Assembly: GCA_002897995.1 (NCBI GenBank)
Contig: BDTT01000124.1
Coordinates: 1 to 40,842 of the forward strand
Source of the DNA: a bacterium BMS3Bbin10
GTDB lineage: Bacteria; Pseudomonadota; Alphaproteobacteria; Rhizobiales; Methyloligellaceae
Length of the DNA stretch: 40,842 nt
Reading direction: 5' to 3'
This document shows positions 23,084-30,054 of this stretch, piece by piece (position 1 is the stretch's first letter; each line of letters opens with the position of its first letter). Under the pieces are notes generated by a model. It saw nothing but the letters and a program-made list of their open reading frames with translations, was not told where the DNA came from and did not search any database. The position numbers were made by a program, and so were the translations under genes.

Positions 23084-24001
23084 TCAAACGGCGGTACGGC
23101 CCCATAGCCAGGCCGCGCCGCGAACGCCGCTTTCAGCTCCGTGGCGGGGCGGGCATATCTCGATGCCCGTGTTGTCGCTGAAAATATGCGGAGCAATCAG
23201 GCCGGGAAGCTGCTCATAGAGGTGAGTCATGTTGGACAGGCCGCCGCCGAGCACAATACGGTCCGGATCAAAAATATTGATGATGCCAGCCAGTCCCCTC
23301 GCCAGCCTCGAGGCGTGGCGATCAAGGCTTTGCCGGGCTTTGCCGCACCCTCGGCCCGCACTCGAAGCGATGTCTTCCGCATCCAGGGTTTCGCCAAAGA
23401 AGCGTTCGTGATCGGCCGCCATTCCGGGCCCCGATACCCAGGTTTCCATGCAGCCCTTGCGGCCACACCAGCATTGCGGACCTGGATACTCGTCAGGTTC
23501 CGGCCAGGGCAGGGGATTGTGGCCCCACTCGCCGCCAATGCCGCGCGGGCCATCCACCAAGGTGCGGTCAATGACCAGCCCGCCGCCGCATCCGGTTCCA
23601 ATTATGACGCCGAATACGCAGCGCGCTCCCTCGCCCGCACCGTCAACAGCTTCCGATAATGCGAAACAGTTCGCGTCATTGGCAAGCCTTACGGGGCAGC
23701 GCAGCGCGCGTTCCAGATCCTGCTTGAGAGGTTTGCCATTGAGCCAGGTGGAATTTGCGTTCTGGACACGTCCGGTTGCAGGTGAAACGGAGCCCGGAAT
23801 GCCAATACCGATGCGCTGATTTTCCGCCGCGCCTTCCGTCATCCCGGCGATGAGAGCTGTGATGGCTGCGATGGTCCCGCGGTAATCGTCCCGCGGCGCC
23901 CCGGCGCGGGAATGAGCAACCGTCTCTCCGTTCGCATCAAGCGCGATGCCGGCAATCTTGGTGCCGCCAAGGTCGATACCGATGCGCAATGCCGGCTCCA
24001 T
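23084..24001 (-). CDS. ROK family sugar kinase (fructokinase/N-acetylglucosamine kinase type)
   Basis: A 305-residue ROK kinase. The phosphate-1 motif IGIDLGGTKIAGIALD (7-22), the catalytic NDAN (108-111, base D109), the glycine loop GVIIGTGCGGG and the zinc-binding set EWGHNP (His161) with CWCGRKGCMET (Cys177, 179, 184) are all present. These support a phosphotransferase acting on fructose, glucose or an amino sugar; the exact substrate cannot be read. ATG 24001 is chosen over the long frame start at 24085, which overlaps DUF3572. It starts 7 bp after the DUF3572 stop. Confidence 0.92.
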   Translation of the reverse strand: MEPALRIGIDLGGTKIAGIALDANGETVAHSRAGAPRDDYRGTIAAITALIAGMTEGAAENQRIGIGIPGSVSPATGRVQNANSTWLNGKPLKQDLERALRCPVRLANDANCFALSEAVDGAGEGARCVFGVIIGTGCGGGLVIDRTLVDGPRGIGGEWGHNPLPWPEPDEYPGPQCWCGRKGCMETWVSGPGMAADHERFFGETLDAEDIASSAGRGCGKARQSLDRHASRLARGLAGIINIFDPDRIVLGGGLSNMTHLYEQLPGLIAPHIFSDNTGIEICPPRHGAESGVRGAAWLWGRTAV

Positions 24002-24008
24002 GACGATG

Positions 24009-24317
24009 TCAGCCTCCTGTGTCTCCGGCGAACCCGCCGATGCCCTGAACGGCCCGGTGGGCGAGGGCGACATCTTCGGGATCAAGGCCGTGAGCGGCGG
24101 CGAAGGTGAGGAGCAAATCCTCCGCTCCCATCAAGTGGTCCAGGGCCGTTATCAGGATTGTCTCCCTTGATTCCGGCGAGACGAGGGTTGCGGGGGTCCA
24201 GCCGGTAACATCCAGAAACCGGGAAAGCCGTGCTTCGTCAACGGTCAGGAAAGTGAGCGCGCTTATCGCAATGTCCCGGGCGGTGTCTGTGGAGATTGGC
24301 GGACTTTTTTTCATCAT
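24009..24317 (-). CDS. DUF3572 family protein
   Basis: A 102-residue protein matching DUF3572, a family found in Alphaproteobacteria. Typical are the segment AISALTFLTVDEARLSRFLD, TGWTPATLV, and a terminal helix with VQGIGGFAGDTGG. No catalytic motif, metal site or membrane span is seen, and the function is unknown. Start is at tandem ATG codons (24317 or 24314). It is divergent from divK across 213 bp and immediately upstream of the ROK kinase gene. Confidence 0.8.
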   Translation of the reverse strand: MMKKSPPISTDTARDIAISALTFLTVDEARLSRFLDVTGWTPATLVSPESRETILITALDHLMGAEDLLLTFAAAHGLDPEDVALAHRAVQGIGGFAGDTGG

Positions 24318-24530
24318 ATCAGTTTGTTGCAGTCATCGCCGAATGTGAGCTGAACGGCCGTGCGCGGACTTTAAGACTTAGTTACGGGTTTTGCGGTCAA
24401 ATAGGAACAGTTGAAAAGGGGGCGGATAACTGCCGCCGCAAGCGGGGTGCACTCAAACGGAGCGGATGGCATGGAATATTCTGGCGGCATAGCCGACTAT
24501 GAGGCGTCTGATTCGAATACGGCCGGGCCA

Positions 24531-24902
24531 ATGACAAAAACCGTACTGATTGTCGAAGACAACGAACTGAACATGAAGCTGTTCCATGATTTGCTGGATG
24601 CGCATGGCTATCAGACCCTGCAAACCAGAAACGGCATGGAAGCTCTCGGTATTGCCCGCGAGCACCGGCCCGACCTCATTCTGATGGACATTCAATTGCC
24701 TGAAGTCTCCGGGCTTGAGGTCACGAAATGGCTGAAGGACGACGATGATCTGCGGGGCATCCCGGTTATCGCGGTTACGGCCTTCGCGATGAAGGGGGAC
24801 GAGGAGCGCATTCGCGAGGGGGGGTGCGAAGCCTATATTTCAAAACCAATCTCCGTGTCGATGTTTCTGGACACTGTGCGCCAGTACATCGGCGACGCCT
24901 GA
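24531..24902 (+). CDS. divK: Cell-cycle response regulator DivK
   Basis: A 123-residue single-domain receiver. Acidic residues are in IVEDNELN, the phosphoacceptor is Asp53 (LMDIQLPE), and Thr/Ser and Lys are in [13 protein letters not shown] and ISKPIS. The length and order with pleD match Caulobacter and rhizobial DivK, which links the PleC/DivJ kinases to CtrA control. ATG 24531 (MTKTVLI) is selected; an upstream extension to 24411 is not receiver-like. It is followed 22 bp later by pleD. Confidence 0.94.
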   Translation: MTKTVLIVEDNELNMKLFHDLLDAHGYQTLQTRNGMEALGIAREHRPDLILMDIQLPEVSGLEVTKWLKDDDDLRGIPVIAVTAFAMKGDEERIREGGCEAYISKPISVSMFLDTVRQYIGDA

Positions 24903-24924
24903 GCCGGCGATCCGAGGAAGCGAT

Positions 24925-26295
24925 ATGACAGCCCGTGTTCTCGTCGTTGATGACATCGAAGCCAATGTCAAACTTCTCGAAGCCCGGCTGACGATCGAGT
25001 ATTTCGAAACGCTGACGGCGCGCAGTGGTCCGGAGGCGCTGCAAATCTGTGCCGACGAAGGCGCCGATGTGGTTCTTCTGGACGTCATGATGCCGGGGAT
25101 GGACGGCTTCGAGGTATGCCGGCGGCTCAAGGCAGACCCGAAGACGCAGCATATCCCGGTTATAATGGTCACGGCGCTCGACCAGCCTTCCGACAAGATT
25201 CGGGGCCTTGAGGCGGGGGCCGACGATTTTCTCACCAAGCCGGTAGATGATCTTGCGCTGATCACGCGGGTGAAAAACCTTTCGCGGCTCAAGATGCTCA
25301 TGGACGAGATGCTGAAGCGCGCCTCGACCGGCGAGCAGATGGGAATGGATCAGGACGCCTCGGCGTTTGGCGGCGGGGCCGGATTGGGCGGCAAGGTTCT
25401 GCTGGTCGAGGACCATGCGAGATCGGCAACCCGCATCATGGAAACATTGTCCAGCGAGCAAACGGTCGATCTGGAATCCGATCCTCAGCGGGCGCTGATG
25501 ATCCTTCCTGAAAAGGACTATGACTTGCTGATGGTCTCTTTGAGCCTTTCGGGCACCGATGGATTGCGTCTGTGTTCGCAATTGCGCTCGCTTAACCGCT
25601 TCCGCCAGCTGCCGATTCTTATCATTTCCGAGCCCGGCGAAAATGTGCGCCTGTTGCGCGGGCTTGAGATGGGCGTGAACGACTATCTCGTCCGGCCGAT
25701 CGAAAAGAATGAAATGATGGCCAGGGTCAGAACCCAGATCAAGCGCAAGCGGTATACCGACCAGTTGCGCAACCGTCTCGAGGAAAGCGTCGAGATGGCG
25801 ATTACCGATTCCCTGACCGGCCTCTATAACCGCCACTATATGGAGCGCCACCTGACGACACTCGTCAAAGAGGCGGTTCAGCGCGGCAAGCCGCTTTCAA
25901 TGCTGATTGTGGATATCGACTACTTCAAGGCGGTGAATGATACACACGGCCACCAGGCCGGCGACGCGGTGCTCAAGGATTTTGCAAACCGTTTGCGTGA
26001 GAATATCCGCGGTATCGATCTGGCCTGCCGTCTCGGCGGTGAGGAATTCGTTGTGATGATGCCCGAAACCGATCTCGGCAAGGCCTATGTGGCGGGAGAG
26101 CGGTTACGCCAGCGTATTGCGTCGGTGCCATTCCAGGTCTCTCCGAATACGGAGCTTACGATTACCGCCAGCGTCGGCATAGCAACTCTGGATGGCGCCG
26201 ATGACACGCCCGAGGGGTTGCTTAAACGGGCGGACGAAGCGCTGTACAGCGCCAAGCGCGATGGCCGCAACCGGGTGGTGGCGGACGCCGCCTGA
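24925..26295 (+). CDS. pleD: Diguanylate cyclase response regulator PleD
   Basis: A 456-residue protein with two receiver domains and a GGDEF domain. The first receiver has the phospho-acceptor Asp53 (VVLLDVMMPGMDG). The second (about 155-275) lacks it (LLMVSLSLSGTDG), as in other PleD proteins, where it acts as a dimerisation adaptor. The catalytic GGEEF is at 371-375, and the inhibitory c-di-GMP site RxxD is at 362-365 (RGID), so product feedback is predicted. It forms an operon with divK. Confidence 0.96.
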   Translation: MTARVLVVDDIEANVKLLEARLTIEYFETLTARSGPEALQICADEGADVVLLDVMMPGMDGFEVCRRLKADPKTQHIPVIMVTALDQPSDKIRGLEAGADDFLTKPVDDLALITRVKNLSRLKMLMDEMLKRASTGEQMGMDQDASAFGGGAGLGGKVLLVEDHARSATRIMETLSSEQTVDLESDPQRALMILPEKDYDLLMVSLSLSGTDGLRLCSQLRSLNRFRQLPILIISEPGENVRLLRGLEMGVNDYLVRPIEKNEMMARVRTQIKRKRYTDQLRNRLEESVEMAITDSLTGLYNRHYMERHLTTLVKEAVQRGKPLSMLIVDIDYFKAVNDTHGHQAGDAVLKDFANRLRENIRGIDLACRLGGEEFVVMMPETDLGKAYVAGERLRQRIASVPFQVSPNTELTITASVGIATLDGADDTPEGLLKRADEALYSAKRDGRNRVVADAA

Positions 26296-26347
26296 CCGGT
26301 TAATCAGATCCTGCAAGCGCATTTCCCGGCCGTGGACACTCACAGCT

Positions 26348-26356
26348 TGTGGATAA
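26348..26356 (-). promoter_or_regulatory. Single perfect DnaA box
   Basis: TTATCCACA on the minus strand, matching the strict E. coli consensus, sits in the gene-free interval after pleD. No second box was noticed around it, so an origin is not supported. It could be a DnaA titration or regulatory site, or chance. Confidence 0.4.
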
Positions 26357-26469
26357 CTGCGGCTTCACGCAACAATTCAACCTCATACCCTGTCTGAGCA
26401 CTTAAGGTTAACACTTTACTGTACCGTGCCTTTTCGTGTATTGCCAAAGCCGAAACAGATAATTTCAGC

Positions 26470-26820
26470 GGCACGCAGGCTGGGCTATTCCCGGCGACTG
26501 CCTGCGTTGAGATAAGTGGAGGCTTATGCGGGATAGAGATCGTCGTTTCATGTCGGTCTGCTGATATGTGTGTCCTTCTTCAGTCTCCCGAGACGAGATA
26601 ACCCTACGGAGTGCTCAGGTCCGCCGCATCTCCTGGGTCCGTGGGGTTTGGCTGGCCGGTGGGCGGTTTGAGTGGCCTCCTCGTAAACGCCGTCCGCCGG
26701 CCGGCCACCAAGTCAGATGACCAAGACCCTCTTTGGCTCATTTGGCTTGTTGGCCAGTCCTGCAAACCACGTCGGATCTACCCCGCTACCGAATGGTTGC
26801 GGGGCTGGTCTTCATTTTCA
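26470..26820 (+). ncRNA. Candidate structured RNA or leader region, unassigned
   Basis: A gene-free interval (26296-26872) holding at least four strong hairpins. One is ACGCAGGC/GCCTGCGT (26473-26480 with 26500-26507). The next is an 11-bp stem (26600-26610 with 26638-26648) enclosing CTCAGG/CCTGGG (26614-26619 with 26632-26637). A 17-bp stem follows (26650-26666 with 26690-26706). Last is CCCCGC-T-ACC-GAAT-GGT-T-GCGGGG (26781-26804), followed by a T-rich stretch that could end a plus-strand transcript. Features of tmRNA, 4.5S RNA and RNase P were sought and not seen. Strand and identity are uncertain. Nothing else was recognised in 26296-26470 apart from the DnaA box. Confidence 0.4.
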
Positions 26821-26872
26821 TTCAGGAAGAACAGGGTTTTGGAATCGAACCGCGCCGTGCCGCGCGGAGAGC

Positions 26873-27040
26873 TTATTTTATTTTGGTTTCTTTGAACTCG
26901 ACGTGTTTGCGCACAACCGGATCGTATTTCTTCATGACGAGTTTTTCAGTCAGGGTGCGCGCGTTCTTCTTCGTCACATAATAGTAGCCGGTGCCCGCGG
27001 TGCTCTCGAGCTTGATTTTCTGAGTTGGGCCTTTGGCCAT
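26873..27040 (-). CDS. rpmG: 50S ribosomal protein L33
   Basis: A 55-residue ribosomal protein. It starts [20 protein letters not shown] and continues with [20 protein letters not shown], the alphaproteobacterial L33 pattern. No CxxC zinc pairs are present, so it is the zinc-independent form. The frame is open upstream to 27298 but that extension overlaps DUF983 and is not part of the protein. It is the most downstream gene of the minus-strand cluster from pyrB, with its own 95-bp upstream gap. Confidence 0.97.
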   Translation of the reverse strand: MAKGPTQKIKLESTAGTGYYYVTKKNARTLTEKLVMKKYDPVVRKHVEFKETKIK

Positions 27041-27135
27041 CTTTTCATGTCCCTGGAAGTATGTATGTAGCTGTGTGGCGTGCAACCTAGCGTCCGGCGG
27101 AGGGAAGTCAAGCACGCGTTGATAGGGTGCGGTTA

Positions 27136-27558
27136 TCAGCCCGAATACTGCCCGGCCGCGTCCGGTTCCCGGTCGTGCGGGTCGAAGCCGTGCATATAGA
27201 GAGCCCATTGGTGGGCAACCAGGGCGCCCTTGATGTGCGGCAGCGTGGCCAGGGCCATGACGACCGTCACCGGAAACCAAAGCGCGGCGTGAATCCACAG
27301 CGCCGGACGGAATGTCATCTCAACAGCCAGCACCATCGGGACAATGAGGTGCCCAAGCACCAGAATTGTAAAATAGGGCGGAGCGTCATCGGCGCGATGA
27401 TGGTGCAATTCCTCGCCGCAATGCCGGCATTGCGGCGCCACCTTCAGGTAACGGGCGAACAGCTTGCCAATCCCGCAATTGGGGCAGCGCAGCTTTGCCC
27501 CGCGCATGAGCGATTGAACCAGATCCCGTGGCGGATTTTCCCTAATCTCAACAGGCAT
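27136..27558 (-). CDS. DUF983 zinc-ribbon membrane protein
   Basis: A 140-residue protein with an N-terminal zinc-ribbon-like pair, [10 protein letters not shown] and CRHCGEEL, followed by two membrane helices ([14 protein letters not shown] and [20 protein letters not shown]). This is the DUF983 layout, common next to rnr and rpmG in Rhizobiales. Its function is unknown. ATG 27558 ([10 protein letters not shown]) is preferred; the frame extends to 27627 with Arg-rich sequence unlike the family. Repeat copy 4 lies upstream. Confidence 0.88.
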   Translation of the reverse strand: MPVEIRENPPRDLVQSLMRGAKLRCPNCGIGKLFARYLKVAPQCRHCGEELHHHRADDAPPYFTILVLGHLIVPMVLAVEMTFRPALWIHAALWFPVTVVMALATLPHIKGALVAHQWALYMHGFDPHDREPDAAGQYSG

Positions 27559-27630
27559 ATCTGCACTTCTCAGGTTTGACGCCCAAAGGCTTGCGAATGA
27601 GTGTTTCCAACGGCGCCGGCGAGACACGGC

Positions 27631-27737
27631 CTAAAGCATGTCGCGTTCATTCGCATTCACGCGCCCTGCTTTATCTCTTTGTTTGAGCGCGTCTTTTTTC
27701 GCAAAACCGGTGCCCACTTTTGCGAGACACGCTTTAG
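27631..27737 (-). repeat. Dispersed palindromic repeat, divergent copy 4
   Basis: A 107-bp element between rnr and DUF983. On the minus strand it reads CTAAAGCGTGTCTCGC, AAAAGTGGGCACCGGTTTT, GCGAAAAAAGACGCGCTC, AAACAAAGAG, and ends GCATGCTTTAG-like. It shares layout and the core 'aagtggg.accggtt' with copies 1-3 but differs in stem sequence. The ends are inverted repeats (CTAAAGC...GCTTTAG). Its leading TAA is the rnr stop codon (27734-27736). Confidence 0.8.
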
Positions 27738-30037
27738 CGCTGTCTGCGCCGTGCGGCCCGGTTGCGCCCTTTTCGTTTGCGGGGAACCGTCTTGCGCGCA
27801 TTTTTCTTTGCAGCAGCCATATACGCGCCATCGCTTAACATTTCAAACCTTAGAGCTCCTGCGCTGGGGATTGCTTCGATCAACCGAACCTCGACTCTGT
27901 CTCCCAGGGAGTAGCCCATGCCGGTTCTGTCGCCGATAAGGGCCTGGCGGCGCTCGTCATGGCGGAAATAGTCTCCGCCGATGGATGACGCGGGCACAAA
28001 TCCGTCGGCGCCGGTTTCCTCAAGCCGAACGAACAAGCCGGTGCGAACGACGCCCGAGACCCGCGCCGCGAACAGAACGCCGATGCGGTCAGCCAGAAAA
28101 GCGGCGATCAGCCGGTCAACGGTCTGGCGTTCCGCTGCAATGGCGCGGCGTTCCGCGTCTGAAATATTTTGCGCTATTTGATCCAATTCACCGATCTCGC
28201 GGTCGGTGAGCCCGTCCGGCCCCAGATCGCACGCCCGGATCAGGGCGCGGTGGACGATCAGATCGGCATAGCGGCGGATGGGTGAGGTGAAATGCGCATA
28301 GCGGCGCAGGTTCAGGCCGAAATGGCCGACATTCGCAGGACTGTATTCCGCCTGAGCTTGCGAGCGGAGTACAACTTCGCTGACAAGCTGCCCCATGTCG
28401 GCGGCGCGCGCCTGCGCCAGGATTCGGTTGAAGTGTTCCGGTTTCATCCTACCGCTCTTGGGAAGATCAATCGAGAGGGAGGCCAGAAAATCCCGCAGCG
28501 TCTCAAGCTTTTCCCTCGATGGGGCATCGTGGGCACGGTAGATGAGCGGCGATCGCTTCGCCTCGAGTATTTCGGCGGCTGCGACATTGGATTGAATCAT
28601 GAACTCTTCAATGAGCCGGTGCGCTTCCAGGCGCGGAGGAATGACGATGCGCTCAACCTGACCGTCTTCGCCGAGCACGACCTTTCTTTCGGGAAGATCC
28701 AGATCGAGCGGCCCGCGTTTGTCGCGCGCCCTGGCCAAAACGGCGTATGCCTGCCAGAGGGGGCGCAGAATGTTTTCCAGTATTGGGCTCGTAGCCTCAT
28801 CGGGCTTGCCATCAATTGCCGCCTGCGCCTGAGCATAGTTGAGGCGGGCGCGCGATCGCATGATGCCGCGGGAGAAGCGATGGCTGATTTTGGCTCCCGA
28901 TGCGTCGAACACCATGCGCACACACAGGCACGCGCGGTCCACGCCTTCGCGCAAAGAGCAAAGGTCGCTGGAGATGCGTTCCGGCAGCATGGGCACAACC
29001 CGGTCGGGGAAGTAGATCGAATTGCCCCGCTTCAAGGCTTCCTTGTCGAGACTTGAGCCCGGTTTCACGAAATGGGCGACATCGGCGATTCCCACCATCA
29101 CCACCCAGCCTTCCGGGTTGGCGGCGTCGTCATCGGGTGCGGCCCAGACCGCGTCGTCATGATCGCGGGCATCGGGCGGATCGATGGTGATGAAGGGAAT
29201 GTCGCGCAGATCGTCATGGGTCTCCAGGGTCGGGGCGATGAGTTTCTCCGCGTCATTCAGGACCGCCTCGGGAAACTCGTCCGGCAGCCCAAGCGAATGC
29301 AGGGCGATGAGGCTGACTGCGCCTTGAGCGTCCGGGTTGCCGAAGAGTTCCACGACCCGCGCCCGCATCGGTCCGAACCGGCGGCTCTTTTCTATCTCGA
29401 AGCGAACCAGATCGCCGTCCTTGGCGCCGTGGGTATCGCCCTGGTGGACACTCCATTCGCGCAATTGCTTTCGGTCGATCGGGTCGATCACCCCGCCGCC
29501 GCCCGGAATTGCGCGGAAGATACCAAGTAAGCGCGAGGGTTCGCGGGGCAGGCGTTTGATCAGGCGCGCTTCATAGGCGACCCCCGAAGGGTCTCCCTCC
29601 TCGAGCCTGGTGAGCCGGGCAAGAACACGGTCGCCGACGCCCGGCGCAGGTCCAGGGTCGTTTCTGCGCGAGACCAGCAAGATGCGGGGAGGGGCGCTGC
29701 CCTCATCGTCCCATTTGGCGGGATGGGCGATAAATTCTCCGTCTGCATCGCGCCCGGTTATTTCAATAACCGTGACGGGGGGTAACCCGTCCGCCGCCGA
29801 GACACGCTTTCGACGCCCCTTGATAAGGCCTTCATCCGCCATCTCGCGGAGCAGGCGCTTCAGGTCGATCTTGTCGGTGCCCTTCACCTGAAACGCGCGC
29901 GCAATTTCGCGTTTGCCAACATGGGAGGAGGCGCTCTGAATGAACTTCAGAATATCGGCTTTGCTCGGCAGACCTGGCGAGCGCCGTTTTGCGCGTTTGG
30001 TGCGGGATTTGCTTCCAGGCTTTTTTTGGGGAGACAC
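27734..30037 (-). CDS. rnr: Ribonuclease R
   Basis: A 767-residue RNase II/RNB family exoribonuclease that degrades structured RNA 3' to 5'. It has a winged-helix-like start (ADILKFIQSASSHVGKREIA), cold-shock domains, an RNB catalytic core with DARDHDDAVWA carrying metal-binding aspartates, then HFTSPIRRYADLIVHR, and an S1 domain (FAARVSGVVRTGLFVRLEET). The C-terminal 25 residues are strongly basic, as in RNase R. The start is GTG 30037, 17 bp after the topA stop, so the two are likely co-transcribed. Confidence 0.96.
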   Translation of the reverse strand: MSPQKKPGSKSRTKRAKRRSPGLPSKADILKFIQSASSHVGKREIARAFQVKGTDKIDLKRLLREMADEGLIKGRRKRVSAADGLPPVTVIEITGRDADGEFIAHPAKWDDEGSAPPRILLVSRRNDPGPAPGVGDRVLARLTRLEEGDPSGVAYEARLIKRLPREPSRLLGIFRAIPGGGGVIDPIDRKQLREWSVHQGDTHGAKDGDLVRFEIEKSRRFGPMRARVVELFGNPDAQGAVSLIALHSLGLPDEFPEAVLNDAEKLIAPTLETHDDLRDIPFITIDPPDARDHDDAVWAAPDDDAANPEGWVVMVGIADVAHFVKPGSSLDKEALKRGNSIYFPDRVVPMLPERISSDLCSLREGVDRACLCVRMVFDASGAKISHRFSRGIMRSRARLNYAQAQAAIDGKPDEATSPILENILRPLWQAYAVLARARDKRGPLDLDLPERKVVLGEDGQVERIVIPPRLEAHRLIEEFMIQSNVAAAEILEAKRSPLIYRAHDAPSREKLETLRDFLASLSIDLPKSGRMKPEHFNRILAQARAADMGQLVSEVVLRSQAQAEYSPANVGHFGLNLRRYAHFTSPIRRYADLIVHRALIRACDLGPDGLTDREIGELDQIAQNISDAERRAIAAERQTVDRLIAAFLADRIGVLFAARVSGVVRTGLFVRLEETGADGFVPASSIGGDYFRHDERRQALIGDRTGMGYSLGDRVEVRLIEAIPSAGALRFEMLSDGAYMAAAKKNARKTVPRKRKGRNRAARRRQR

Positions 30038-30054
30038 GCGGGGCCGCTCTGCGC

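Noticed and set aside
24775-25851. 358-codon frame antisense to divK and pleD
   Set aside because: Spans two conserved genes in the opposite sense with no coherent domain.
26348-26356. Chromosomal replication origin
   Set aside because: Only one DnaA box was noticed, with no AT-rich unwinding region and no origin-linked neighbours such as dnaA, hemE or parAB.
26296-26872. tmRNA, 4.5S RNA or RNase P RNA in the structured interval
   Set aside because: The conserved 4.5S loop (GGTCCGGAAGGAAGC), tmRNA acceptor/T-arm and RNase P core motifs were looked for and not seen. 6S RNA could not be confirmed or excluded by eye.
28292-29056. Plus-strand open frame opposite rnr
   Set aside because: Antisense shadow of the RNB domain; no start context or known motif.
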